Shown in pieces: positions 1-7,699 of a DNA stretch of 64,000 bases (its first letter is position 1; every line of letters begins with the position of its first letter). The notes under the pieces are model-generated. The model worked only from the letters and a program-made list of their open reading frames with translations. It did no database searches and had not been told where the DNA came from. Position numbers and translations under genes: made by a program. The stretch lies in NCBI GenBank assembly GCA_028284705.1, contig JANQRE010000033.1, forward strand, positions 1 through 64,000. The letters are read 5' to 3'. The stretch is from Paracoccaceae bacterium (GTDB lineage: Bacteria > Pseudomonadota > Alphaproteobacteria > Rhodobacterales > Rhodobacteraceae).

Positions 1-153
1 GGCGATGGTCAGGTCTTTCACACCGCTCTCGACAATGGCGTCGATCAGAAGTTCGGGAATGCCGCAGAGCCCAAACCCCCCCGCCGCAATCAACATCCCG
101 TCCGACAAAAGCCCGTCCAAAGCTTCCGATGCAATGTTGTAGACTTTCTTCAT
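1..153 (-). CDS. 3-oxoacid CoA-transferase subunit A (N-terminal part, cut by window edge)
   Basis: The reverse strand encodes 51 residues from an ATG at 153 to the window edge. They begin MKKVYNIASEALDGLLSDGM and continue into a glycine-rich AAGGFGLCGIPE segment, which is the conserved N-terminus of the CoA-transferase family I alpha subunit (ScoA/AtoD type). The family moves CoA from succinyl-CoA or acetyl-CoA onto acetoacetate or a related 3-oxoacid. A purine-rich GGGGAGC element lies about 10 bases before the ATG. The rest of the gene, and the usual beta subunit, must lie to the left of the window. The exact acid substrate cannot be decided from this fragment. Confidence 0.85.
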   Translation of the reverse strand, partial: MKKVYNIASEALDGLLSDGMLIAAGGFGLCGIPELLIDAIVESGVKDLTIA

Positions 154-235
154 GGTGTGAAAAGCTCCCCTGAAACCCGGTTGCGGGCGTTTTCGCAAGC
201 GCAGCATGGAGAGTCAATTCGATGTGAGGAGGGGC

Positions 236-1336
236 CTAGAAAAACAGGGCTTCCAGATCGTCGATGAAGCGGGCGTGCATGCGCTGGAGCATCTCGGAGG
301 GTTGTCGCAGGGCGAAGGTTTCGGCCAGCGGGTCTTCCGCGTGGATATCAGAACCGGACAGCTCCTCCAGCACAGCATGGCCGCAGAAGGGGACATAAAC
401 CTCCGAATAGCCGCCCTCATGCACCAGAAGCAGCTTGTCATCACAGAGATCGGCGGCGGCATCCATCATCATCGCGGTCATCTGGCGGAACGTGTCCGCC
501 GTGGCCAGCATCCGCGACAGGGGATCAACGGCGCCTGCATCAAACCCGCAAGCCACAATGATCACATCCGGTTGGAACTGATCGAGGGCCGGGCGCACGA
601 GGCGTTCCATCGCGTCGAGATAGAGCACGTGCCCGCCGCCCGGAGGCAGGGGGATATTCATGTTGAACCCGGCACCATCACCGACGCCGCGGTCTTCGGC
701 ATCCCCGGTATCCATCGGGTAGTTGCGCTCCTGATGCAGGGAGATCGTCAGCACATCGTCGCGGTCATAGTAGATCGCCTCGGTGCCATTACCGTGATGC
801 ACATCCCAGTCGACGACGGCGACGCGTTCGGCGAGGTCTTGCGCCTGCGCCGCTTCGATGGCGATGGCGATATTGGCGAGCAGGCAGAAGCCGTTGGGGT
901 AATCCGGCAGGCAGTGGTGACCGGGTGGGCGCGACAGGGCGTATGCGTTCTTGTGTTGACCCCCGAGCACCGACAGAAGTGCGGCTTTGGCAAGGCCCGC
1001 AGATTGCTGCGCGATCTCGAAACCACCGGCAGAGAAAGGTGTGCGGCGTCCCAGCTCGCCACCGGTTGCGTCGGACAGCTCCTTGAACTTCTTGAGGTAA
1101 CTCTCTGGATGTATGCGGGCGAGGTCTTCCCACGTCGCGGGCGCTCCGCTGCGCTGATCCAGTTCAGCGCCGAGCCCCGTGACATCGATGAGATTCTTCA
1201 ACCGGCGCTTGGTCTCAGGACTGTCGGGAAAGCCGCCCTCCTGCGGTTGCACCAGACCCGCCACCGGCACGGTCAGGGCGTAATTGCCGCCGGAATGCCA
1301 GAAACACCGTTCATCCCAGAAAAACCCGGTCTTCAT
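236..1336 (-). CDS. Histone-deacetylase-family hydrolase
   Basis: A 366-residue arginase/deacetylase-fold protein. Recognisable motifs are RPPGHHC (the His pair of the active site), DWDVHHGNGTE (zinc ligands Asp and His) and GFDAGAVDPL near the C-terminus (third metal ligand region). Bacterial members remove acetyl groups from acetylpolyamines or other acetylated amines in the cytoplasm; the substrate here is unknown. I chose the ATG at 1336 (MKTGFFWDERCFWH) because it overlaps the stop codon of the upstream small gene in a 4-base TCAT junction, which suggests translational coupling. An in-frame extension to 1468 would run far into that gene and looks spurious. Confidence 0.88.
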   Translation of the reverse strand: MKTGFFWDERCFWHSGGNYALTVPVAGLVQPQEGGFPDSPETKRRLKNLIDVTGLGAELDQRSGAPATWEDLARIHPESYLKKFKELSDATGGELGRRTPFSAGGFEIAQQSAGLAKAALLSVLGGQHKNAYALSRPPGHHCLPDYPNGFCLLANIAIAIEAAQAQDLAERVAVVDWDVHHGNGTEAIYYDRDDVLTISLHQERNYPMDTGDAEDRGVGDGAGFNMNIPLPPGGGHVLYLDAMERLVRPALDQFQPDVIIVACGFDAGAVDPLSRMLATADTFRQMTAMMMDAAADLCDDKLLLVHEGGYSEVYVPFCGHAVLEELSGSDIHAEDPLAETFALRQPSEMLQRMHARFIDDLEALFF

Positions 1337-1602
1337 GGTTTGGCCTCGAAGCGATAGGCGCCCTCGGGCAGGTTCAGCGCCGCGCCGAGGTCCTTGGCCT
1401 GCCGCAGTGACAGGGTCACGCGCTGCAAGCGGTCCGTCACGGGGTCGAGCTGTTCGATGGTGATGCAATCCTCAAAGGCCTGAACCGAGACGTCCTCCTG
1501 CAAATGCGGCCCGCCCTCATCGACGAGAGTGATAACGGTTGCGTCGAAATCGTGTTCGATGGTGAACATGGGGTGGCGCGCCTGCGTGATGATCGTTCTC
1601 AT
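1333..1602 (-). CDS. Small conserved-looking hypothetical protein
   Basis: An 89-residue acidic protein with no signal peptide or membrane segment (MRTIITQARHPMFTIEHDFD... ending LPEGAYRFEAKP). I do not recognise a family. It is the first gene of a two-gene leftward unit, since its stop codon overlaps the start of the histone-deacetylase-like gene. The start is uncertain: ATG codons also occur at 1635 and 1569, and none has a convincing ribosome-binding site; 1602 gives a compact product without a basic, low-quality N-terminus. Its role may be linked to that of the deacetylase, but this rests only on coupling. Confidence 0.6.
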   Translation of the reverse strand: MRTIITQARHPMFTIEHDFDATVITLVDEGGPHLQEDVSVQAFEDCITIEQLDPVTDRLQRVTLSLRQAKDLGAALNLPEGAYRFEAKP

Positions 1603-1699
1603 CAGGACCAAACCAGTCCGGGCGGAAAAAGGCAAACGTGAAGGGCCCGGGCTTGGCGGGGGCGGCAGATCGGGTTAGATCAGTTTTAAGACAAAGATC

Positions 1700-2428
1700 A
1701 TGAGGCATGAGATGAGAGTTTTTGCTGCGACCCTTGCGGTTATGGGTTTGGTAGCTTGTGAGCCAACCAGCACCGCGCCGAGCGAGCCCGCGCCGCAAAC
1801 CGCCCAGCCTGCGCCAACGGCGACGGCCGCGCCGCCGAAGCTTTCCGCGCGTCAGGCCTCTGCGAATTTCCGGGCTGTGGTGTCACGTGTGGAGCCGGTG
1901 GCAGAGCGGGAATGCCGAAGGCGCGCGCCGGATTTGAACTGCGATTTCAAGATCGTGGTGGAAAACAATCCCCGGCTTGCACCAAATGCCTATCAGACTC
2001 TGGATCGCACGGGCCGCCCAATCATCGGTTTCACGCTTGCGCTGATCGCCGATGCGCGGAACCGGGATGAGTTGGCTTTTGTTTTGGGCCACGAGGCGGC
2101 TCACCACATCGCTCGCCACTTGCAGGAACAGCAGGAAACCGCGGCAGGTGGCGCACTGGCAGGTGCGATCCTGGCGGGTGTTCTGGGTGCGGATGTGAAC
2201 ACCGGCGCGCGTCTGGGTGGCACCGTCGGTGCGCGCGCTTATTCGAAACAGAACGAGTTGGAGGCAGATGCGCTCGGTACCGTGATCGCAAAACGGGCCG
2301 GTTACGATCCGCTGAAAGGTGCGCAATTCTTCAATCGCATCCCCGATCCCGGCGACCGGTTCCTGGGCACACACCCGCCCAATGCAGAGCGACTGGCGAC
2401 GGTGCGACGCGTGAATTCCCAACTCTAG
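1700..2428 (+). CDS. M48-family metalloprotease, lipoprotein
   Basis: A 242-residue protein with a lipoprotein signal: a short basic start, a hydrophobic stretch and a LVAC lipobox, so the mature protein should be anchored by a lipidated Cys. A Pro/Ala-rich linker follows (about residues 22-50). The catalytic zinc motif is HEAAHH within LGHEAAHHIARH, and the downstream glutamate ligand is in NELEADALG. These mark an M48 (Oma1/BepA/LoiP-like) peptidase of the periplasm, probably acting in envelope protein quality control. An alternative ATG lies 12 bases downstream (MRVFAATLAV). The stop codon TAG is immediately followed by the GTG start of dgkA. Confidence 0.88.
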   Translation: MRHEMRVFAATLAVMGLVACEPTSTAPSEPAPQTAQPAPTATAAPPKLSARQASANFRAVVSRVEPVAERECRRRAPDLNCDFKIVVENNPRLAPNAYQTLDRTGRPIIGFTLALIADARNRDELAFVLGHEAAHHIARHLQEQQETAAGGALAGAILAGVLGADVNTGARLGGTVGARAYSKQNELEADALGTVIAKRAGYDPLKGAQFFNRIPDPGDRFLGTHPPNAERLATVRRVNSQL

Positions 2429-2803
2429 GTGATCCGCGAGGCCGTCAAGCTGGAGTGGCAGCGGCTCAAGAACCGTTGCATCTGGTCCTGGCAGGGGATC
2501 GTCGATGTCTGGCAGACCGAGGCCAGTTTCCGGTCCTGGGTGCTGGTCAATATCGTCTCGGCGATTTTTGCGATTTTGCTTGATCTGAGCGGGGCGGAAC
2601 GTGGGTTGATCCTCGCGCTCGGGCTCTTGATCCTTGCGGTGGAGTTGATCAATTCAGCGATTGAACGCGCGATCGATTATATCTCGGAAGAGGAGCATCC
2701 GCTGGCCAAGGCGGCCAAGGATGCAGGCTCTGCCGGGGTTGCGGTCACTGCGATTGCGGGCGGTGTCGCCTGGCTGTGCATTCTCATTGATCTCGCGTCG
2801 TAA
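2429..2803 (+). CDS. dgkA: Diacylglycerol kinase
   Basis: A 124-residue inner-membrane protein starting with GTG directly after the stop codon of the protease gene. It carries the DgkA signature ELINSAIERAIDY followed by HPLAKAAKDAGSAGV, and three hydrophobic segments (about residues 35-50, 52-72 and 98-122). The enzyme phosphorylates diacylglycerol released during envelope glycan or lipid modification, returning it to phosphatidic acid for phospholipid synthesis. Zero spacing to the upstream gene suggests co-translation. Length matches the family norm of about 120 residues. Confidence 0.92.
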   Translation: MIREAVKLEWQRLKNRCIWSWQGIVDVWQTEASFRSWVLVNIVSAIFAILLDLSGAERGLILALGLLILAVELINSAIERAIDYISEEEHPLAKAAKDAGSAGVAVTAIAGGVAWLCILIDLAS

Positions 2804-2834
2804 TACGGTAGCCGCCCCGTTTGACATAGGAAAA

Positions 2835-2895
2835 GCGCGCAGGTTACCCCGCGCGCAATTCCGCTCTCTGCCCGAACAGCGATACCGTTCGGGCA
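2835..2895. terminator. Two hairpins between convergent genes, possible bidirectional terminator
   Basis: Between dgkA (ends 2803) and the YHYH gene (ends 2909) there are two inverted repeats. The first is GCGCGC at 2835-2840 with GCGCGC at 2851-2856. The second is a perfect 9-bp stem, TGCCCGAAC at 2869-2877 and GTTCGGGCA at 2887-2895, with a 9-base loop. Neither has a clear T tract, so termination is inferred from position between convergent genes only. Confidence 0.45.
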
Positions 2896-2908
2896 CCTCA
2901 GACCTCGC

Positions 2909-3667
2909 TCACCGGAACACAGTAACCTGCGACCCGTAAAGGCAGCGCGGATAGAACGGATACGTATCCGTCGCAAAATAGGTATAGGTCCCGTTCAGCA
3001 TCGCGCCGTTGCACTCGTCCAGATTGCCCAGACCCCGCACATACTCGAAATCCTCGTTATAGGTGCCGTCATAGGTGCCTCCAGGCGCGGTCGAGCGTGT
3101 GCCGGATTTCAGCTGGTAGGAGGGACGGGCATTGTCACCGACATAGTGGATTTCAAACCCATCCGCGGCCCAACCGATGCGGGTGTCCTCGTTGGTCACC
3201 GTGGCGGCAAGGGTCGGGGGAACACCATGGTAGTGGTAGAGCCCCCGCTGGTCGACATGGGCGTTGTTCTGGTCGAGCCCCAGCAACTCCGACGCGCCCA
3301 TACCTTCCAGATTCCAGCCCGAAGACCCGTCGCGGCTGAACCCGCGCGGGCTTGACGCGTCATAATAGTCGGCTGTTCCGGGGCGAATGATCACGCCGTT
3401 CTCCGCGATACCGACAGTTTCCACCTCGGTCGCACGCGAGGTCTTCTCGGGCGTCGCGGTTACACAGAACTGGATCGACTGCGCCGAGATGCTGTGCGGA
3501 TTGCCGCTGTTGGGGAACTGCCCGATGGAGTGATCGGGATAGCCGTTGGAGGAGATACAGCGCATGTCACTGCTCTCTGTCACGCGAACCTGATTGCTGA
3601 TGGCGAAGGCCGCCGTTGCCAGCGCGAGGACGCCGAGGCCTGCGAATGCGAGTGATTTGATCTTCAT
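2909..3667 (-). CDS. YHYH-domain protein, exported
   Basis: A 252-residue protein with an N-terminal signal peptide (MKIKSLAFAGLGVLALATAAFA) and a central RGLYHYHGVPP motif that defines the YHYH family. The family is often found in secreted or periplasmic proteins of marine bacteria; no enzymatic activity is established. The mature part contains several Cys (for example SDMRCISS, NLDECNGAM, YPRCLYG) that may form disulfides in the periplasm. I chose the ATG at 3667, directly before the signal peptide; the in-frame extension to 3703 would add an unlikely charged leader. The gene is divergent from the DUF6455 gene and shares its 151-bp upstream region, which holds an FNR-type box. Confidence 0.82.
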   Translation of the reverse strand: MKIKSLAFAGLGVLALATAAFAISNQVRVTESSDMRCISSNGYPDHSIGQFPNSGNPHSISAQSIQFCVTATPEKTSRATEVETVGIAENGVIIRPGTADYYDASSPRGFSRDGSSGWNLEGMGASELLGLDQNNAHVDQRGLYHYHGVPPTLAATVTNEDTRIGWAADGFEIHYVGDNARPSYQLKSGTRSTAPGGTYDGTYNEDFEYVRGLGNLDECNGAMLNGTYTYFATDTYPFYPRCLYGSQVTVFR

Positions 3668-3749
3668 GAAACTGTCCTTTCGTTGCGGTCTGATCTCTCC
3701 CACGCGCCTCCCGGAGCTTTCCGTCGCGGAAGCTCAAACTTTTTCAATC

Positions 3750-3763
3750 TTGATAAAGATCAA
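3750..3763. promoter_or_regulatory. FNR/FnrL-type box
   Basis: The sequence TTGATAAAGATCAA is a perfect TTGAT-N4-ATCAA palindrome, the consensus for FnrL and related CRP/FNR regulators in Rhodobacterales. It lies 55 bases before the DUF6455 start at 3819 and 82 bases before the YHYH start at 3667, so it could serve either gene. The assignment to FnrL rather than another family member such as DnrF is inference. Confidence 0.7.
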
Positions 3764-3818
3764 TGACGGGCGCGCGCGACTCGGCCATACGGACCTGCGC
3801 TGTCTTAGGAGAAATCAG

Positions 3819-4076
3819 ATGACCATCATGGGAGACGTGCATCGCCATTTCTGGCTGACCGTCGGAATGTCGCGCCGCTTGGGCGCTGACCTGAACGGAG
3901 CCATTCATGCGGAAAAGCTGACGACATCCGACTACGCGGACATGGTCACACGCTGCCGATCCTGCGCTTGGGCAGATGAGTGCGAGAGCTGGCAGAAATC
4001 TCATCCCGGAGCCGAGACAAGTGCGCCGGAGCAGTGCATCAACAAGGATATCTGGGATCATCTGCGCGCCATCTAA
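3819..4076 (+). CDS. DUF6455 family protein
   Basis: An 85-residue protein whose C-terminal half carries CRSCAWADECESW followed by APEQCINK, a four-Cys pattern typical of the DUF6455 family found in Rhodobacterales. The spaced cysteines suggest metal or Fe-S binding, but this is inference. The start is set by a good AGGAG at 3807-3811, seven bases before the ATG at 3819. The perfect FNR-type box upstream suggests control by oxygen status. An in-frame extension upstream to 3594 runs across the divergent promoter and is not credible. Confidence 0.75.
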   Translation: MTIMGDVHRHFWLTVGMSRRLGADLNGAIHAEKLTTSDYADMVTRCRSCAWADECESWQKSHPGAETSAPEQCINKDIWDHLRAI

Positions 4077-4083
4077 CGCGCGT

Positions 4084-4581
4084 TCACCCTCTCTCTCGCA
4101 ACCGGGCTCGGATGTATTTCGCGGCAGACCTGTAATGGCTTGGGCCGGCCGCTTCCGCCCAGCGACCCGGTGTCCAGGCATTGTTGGCCCCTTTCATAGG
4201 GCCGCCATAGAGCGCGTCTTCTGAGCAGCCGTTCAGGAACTCCACGAGCCTTGCATGCGCGTCGGCCAAGGTGCCTTTGGCCGCATCCCAACTCAAATCG
4301 CTCTGCTCTTCACGCAACATGGCATTGTAGCGTTTCAGCTCGTTCCATTTGTAGCCCGGGGCCGGAAACTGCACCTCCTTGCCCGCCTGCCCATCGTGAT
4401 ACCAGCCGAGGAAGAGATCGATCCAATGGGCACGATGCGCCACGATATCCTTGATTGAGGTATCGTCCTCGTCCTTTTCCAGGGCGAAGGCGGGATCGAC
4501 AGATTCGATCAGATCCGAGAGTTTGGCGAAGTCCTTCTCGGCAACAGCAATCAGATCAGCTTTGGTCGTCGCGGCGGGCAT
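4084..4581 (-). CDS. ClbS/DfsB family four-helix bundle protein (DUF1706)
   Basis: A 165-residue protein with the DinB-like/DUF1706 pattern: an N-terminal helix (ATTKADLIAVAEKDFAKL), then IKDIVAHRAHWIDLFLGWYHDG and FPAPGYKWNELKRYN. ClbS from this family protects the producer from colibactin, and DfsB is a relative; most members have no known substrate. There is no signal peptide, so it should be cytoplasmic. The gene is convergent with the DUF6455 gene (8-base gap) and lies 59 bases after the start of the leftward catabolic unit's last gene, so it could be its own unit. Confidence 0.8.
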   Translation of the reverse strand: MPAATTKADLIAVAEKDFAKLSDLIESVDPAFALEKDEDDTSIKDIVAHRAHWIDLFLGWYHDGQAGKEVQFPAPGYKWNELKRYNAMLREEQSDLSWDAAKGTLADAHARLVEFLNGCSEDALYGGPMKGANNAWTPGRWAEAAGPSHYRSAAKYIRARLRERG

Positions 4582-4640
4582 GGGCGTCTCCTCTCAGAAA
4601 TCACCCTGCCATAGAGTGCGTGTCCCCGCATTGTGCCAGA

Positions 4641-5381
4641 TCAGATGCAGCGCCCGCCATCGACCTCCATGCAAACCCCGGTGATCATGCTGGCCTCATC
4701 CGAGCAGAGAAAACAGGCGGCGTTGCCGAGGTCCTCCGGCGTCGAAAACCGACCCAAGGGGATCGTGGAAAGGAATTTCGCGCGCATCTCCGGCGTGTCC
4801 TCGCCCATGAAACTGGCGAGCAGCGGCGTTTCACCCGCGACTGGGTTCAGGGCGTTCACGCGTATGCCGTCAGGCGCCAACTCAATGGCCATGGTGCGGG
4901 TTGCGGTGATCATCCAGCCCTTGGAGGCATTGTACCAGTTGAGCTGCGCACGCGGCGACACGCCCGCCGTTGAGGCCATGTTCAGGATGGTGCCGCCTTT
5001 TTGCGCCTTGAAATGCGGGACCAATGCCTTGGCGGTCAGAAAGACGGATTTGGCGTTGACCTGAAAGACCCGGTCGAAATCTTCCTCTGAAACATCCTCC
5101 AGATTACCTTTGGGATGGGTGATCCCGGCATTGTTCACGAGGATGTCGAGCTGTCCGAATTCCGTAAGCGCTGCCTCGGCCATGGCGTTGACGGAAGCGC
5201 CGTCTGAAACATCGACTTTGCAAGCCACGCCACCGATCTCTGCCGCCACGGCCTCCGCGCCGTTGCCATTCAGGTCGGCCACCATCACTCGCGCGCCCTC
5301 AACGGCGAATTTGCGCACGATGCCGGCGCCGAAGCCCGACGCGCCGCCGGATACGATTGCGGTTTTTCCCTCCAGCCTCAT
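4641..5381 (-). CDS. SDR-family oxidoreductase
   Basis: A 246-residue classical short-chain dehydrogenase. It shows the NAD(P)-binding Gly motif SGGASGFG near the N-terminus, ADLNG after the second strand (an acidic residue there favours NAD(H)), NNAG, and the catalytic YNASKG preceded by a Ser in NMASTAG. The C-terminus ends in EVDGGRCI. The start at 5381 overlaps the VOC gene stop in a TCAT junction. It is the last gene of the leftward transporter/aldehyde dehydrogenase unit, so a role in oxidising an alcohol from the imported substrate is possible but unproven. Confidence 0.85.
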   Translation of the reverse strand: MRLEGKTAIVSGGASGFGAGIVRKFAVEGARVMVADLNGNGAEAVAAEIGGVACKVDVSDGASVNAMAEAALTEFGQLDILVNNAGITHPKGNLEDVSEEDFDRVFQVNAKSVFLTAKALVPHFKAQKGGTILNMASTAGVSPRAQLNWYNASKGWMITATRTMAIELAPDGIRVNALNPVAGETPLLASFMGEDTPEMRAKFLSTIPLGRFSTPEDLGNAACFLCSDEASMITGVCMEVDGGRCI

Positions 5382-5749
5382 ATCTCGACCTGCCTTGCCA
5401 GCCACCAGGTTGTGCCATCAGGGGAGCGTACCCCGCCGCGCCGGTCCCCATCGCCTTGTTCCAGCATCGGTTGCACTTCCTCCCCACCCGCGGCGAAGGC
5501 CTTTTCAATCGCGGCGTCCGGGTCGGGCATGTAGAGATGGATGTTCGCGGCAATGCCCTCTGATTGTCCCATCATCAGCACGCTGTCCCCGATCTGGGCT
5601 TCGGCATGCATGATCGATCCGTCCTCCCGTTTGATGACCCGCAGCGCGGGCGCATCGAAGGCGGCGGCGACGAAATCTAGCACCGCCTGCGCATCGCTGA
5701 CGATGAGATAAGGCGACAGATCGGTATACCCGTCTGGTTTGTAGCTCAT
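5378..5749 (-). CDS. VOC-family (glyoxalase/PhnB-like) protein
   Basis: A 123-residue single-module protein with the PhnB-like beta-alpha-beta-beta-beta pattern: LSPYLIVSDAQAVLDFVAAAF, then GSIMHAEAQIGDSVLMMG and NIHLYMPDPDAAIEKAFAAG. It probably forms a dimer as most VOC proteins do. The conserved PhnB/3-demethylubiquinone-type region suggests a metal-independent or unknown activity. It overlaps the SDR gene by 4 bases downstream and the GNAT gene by 4 bases upstream. Confidence 0.82.
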   Translation of the reverse strand: MSYKPDGYTDLSPYLIVSDAQAVLDFVAAAFDAPALRVIKREDGSIMHAEAQIGDSVLMMGQSEGIAANIHLYMPDPDAAIEKAFAAGGEEVQPMLEQGDGDRRGGVRSPDGTTWWLARQVEI

Positions 5750-6258
5750 GATGCCCTTCCGAGTTCCTGCTTCAGGACATGGCGGATATGCCCGTCACCC
5801 TCCGGGTCACCGGGAACCGTGCGCTCCAGCACATAGCCCTGACGCTCCCAAAACCGCCGTGCATTGGGATTGGCATCCAGCACCGCTATGCGGATACGAC
5901 TGCCACCCTCGCGCCGTGCATGATCGATAACCCGCTGCGCCAGTTTTGTGCCATATCCCTGTCCACGGATCGCCGGATCGAGCAGCAAAAGGCCCATATA
6001 CCACTCGCCCGGCTCATAGAAATTGCGGATGTACCCCGCCGTGCCAAGAAGGGTGTCGCCTTCCTCCAGCGCCAGCGTGAAGCGATCCTCGCGCGCCAGG
6101 CTCGGGGGACCATCAAAATTCTCGCGCAGATAGTCCAGATCGGGGTCTCTGCCGCTTTCAAGTCGCGCATAGTCACCGGCTCTTCGGAACAGGTCCATCA
6201 CGCGATTCGCATCAGCATTCAGGTGGCAGTCCGGGTCGAGGGAGATGGTTTTAATCAT
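5746..6258 (-). CDS. GNAT-family N-acetyltransferase
   Basis: A 170-residue protein with the GNAT acetyl-CoA loop in IRGQGYGTKLAQRVIDHAR and the beta-bulge segment RIAVLDANPNARRFWERQGY. The substrate is unknown. The ATG at 6258 overlaps the last 8 bases of the aldehyde dehydrogenase gene. Being embedded in the transport and catabolic unit, it may act on an amine intermediate of the pathway. Confidence 0.85.
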   Translation of the reverse strand: MIKTISLDPDCHLNADANRVMDLFRRAGDYARLESGRDPDLDYLRENFDGPPSLAREDRFTLALEEGDTLLGTAGYIRNFYEPGEWYMGLLLLDPAIRGQGYGTKLAQRVIDHARREGGSRIRIAVLDANPNARRFWERQGYVLERTVPGDPEGDGHIRHVLKQELGRAS

Positions 6259-7699
6259 GTTTTGCCGCCACTGTTTTGAGTGTTGTGAAGCCGTAAAGCG
6301 CCTCAAAGCCTTTCTCGCGCCCATGGCCGGACAGCCCGGTGCCGCCAAAGGGCAGTTCGACGCCACCCCCCGCGCCGTAATTGTTCAGAAACACCTGACC
6401 CGAGCGCAGCTTCTTCGCCAGCCGCATCTGCCGCGCGCCGTCTTTCGTCCAGACCGAGGCCACAAGGCCATAATCGGTGCCATTTGCGATGGCGAGCGCC
6501 TCCTCCTCGTCTTCGAAGGGCAGGATCAGTTGCACCGGGCCGAAGATTTCCTCGCGCGCCAGCAGGTGGCTGGGGTCGGTGCCTGCCAGGAGCGTCGGCG
6601 CAACGTATGCCCCGGGCTCCGGCGCGGTTTCCGAAATGACGCCGGTTGCGACGGTCTCGAGCCCATCGGCCTTTGCGAGATATCCCTCGACGATCTCTTT
6701 CTGCCGCGCCGAGATCAGCGGTCCGACCTCCAGATCGTCAAGTGCCGGACCCACGCGCAGCGCCTTGTATTTCGCAGCCATCGCTGCGGTCACCTCCGCC
6801 AGCCGGCTCTTGTGGACCAGAATGCGCGACGAGGCCGAACAGGTCTGACCGGCATTCTGAATGCCTGCATTCACGAGGAATGGCAGCGCCGCCTCCAGAT
6901 CGGCATCCTCGAAGACGAGCTGTGGGGATTTACCGCCGAGTTCCAATGTCACCGGCACGATATTCTCCGCTGCCGCGGATTGGATCAGCTTGCCCACACC
7001 CACAGAGCCGGTGAAGGACATGTGCCGGACACGCGGGTGGCGGGCGAGCGCCGCGCCCGCCTCCGCGCCGAGCCCGGGTACGGTGTTCAGCGCGCCGGCG
7101 GGCAGACCGGCCTCATGGGCGATGTCGGTGAAGGCCAGTGCGGTCAGGCAGGCTTCCTCGGCGGGTTTCAGCACGCAGGCATTGCTGGTCGCTAAAGCCG
7201 CCCCGACCGAACGCCCGATGATCTGCATCGGGTAGTTCCAGGGGATGATATGGCCCGTCACCCCATGCGGTTCGCGCATCGTGTAGACCGTGTAGTCGTC
7301 GAGATAGGGGATGGTGGCCCCATGCAGCTTGTCCGCCGCGCCCGCGTAAAATTCGCAATACCGGGCCAGAGCGATCGCATCGTTGCGGGCCTGGGTCAGC
7401 GGTTTGCCGACATCCAGCGCTTCGAGCCGCGCAAGATCGTCGACCCGCTCCAGCACCATCTGACCGATCCGCGCCAGAATGCGCCCGCGTTCCGCCGCGG
7501 TCATGCCTCCCCACGCGCCGTCCAACGCGCCCTCGGCGGCCGTTACCGCAGCCTCAATTTCCGCGGCGGCCCCGCGTGCGATCTGGGTCAGCACCGATCC
7601 ATCGGACGGGTTGATCAGATCGAGCGTTGCGCCCGCCGTGACCCATTCACCGCCGATGAATGACTGCGCGGGTTTGAAACTGAACGCATCAAGCGGCAT
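6251..7699 (-). CDS. Aldehyde dehydrogenase
   Basis: A 482-residue NAD(P)-dependent aldehyde dehydrogenase of normal family length. Visible are IIPWNYPMQI (cofactor-binding region with the catalytic Asn), FTGSVGVGK, LELGGKSPQLVF (general base Glu) and GQTCSASSRILV (nucleophile Cys). The pattern resembles betaine-aldehyde and aminoaldehyde dehydrogenases, but the substrate cannot be fixed. It overlaps the ABC ATPase gene by 11 bases, so it is part of the same operon as the importer. Confidence 0.9.
   Translation of the reverse strand: MPLDAFSFKPAQSFIGGEWVTAGATLDLINPSDGSVLTQIARGAAAEIEAAVTAAEGALDGAWGGMTAAERGRILARIGQMVLERVDDLARLEALDVGKPLTQARNDAIALARYCEFYAGAADKLHGATIPYLDDYTVYTMREPHGVTGHIIPWNYPMQIIGRSVGAALATSNACVLKPAEEACLTALAFTDIAHEAGLPAGALNTVPGLGAEAGAALARHPRVRHMSFTGSVGVGKLIQSAAAENIVPVTLELGGKSPQLVFEDADLEAALPFLVNAGIQNAGQTCSASSRILVHKSRLAEVTAAMAAKYKALRVGPALDDLEVGPLISARQKEIVEGYLAKADGLETVATGVISETAPEPGAYVAPTLLAGTDPSHLLAREEIFGPVQLILPFEDEEEALAIANGTDYGLVASVWTKDGARQMRLAKKLRSGQVFLNNYGAGGGVELPFGGTGLSGHGREKGFEALYGFTTLKTVAAKHD

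Noticed and set aside
206-1357. Long rightward open frame of 383 codons across the deacetylase-like gene
   Set aside because: It is the antisense shadow of a clear histone-deacetylase-family gene, and its product shows no family pattern.
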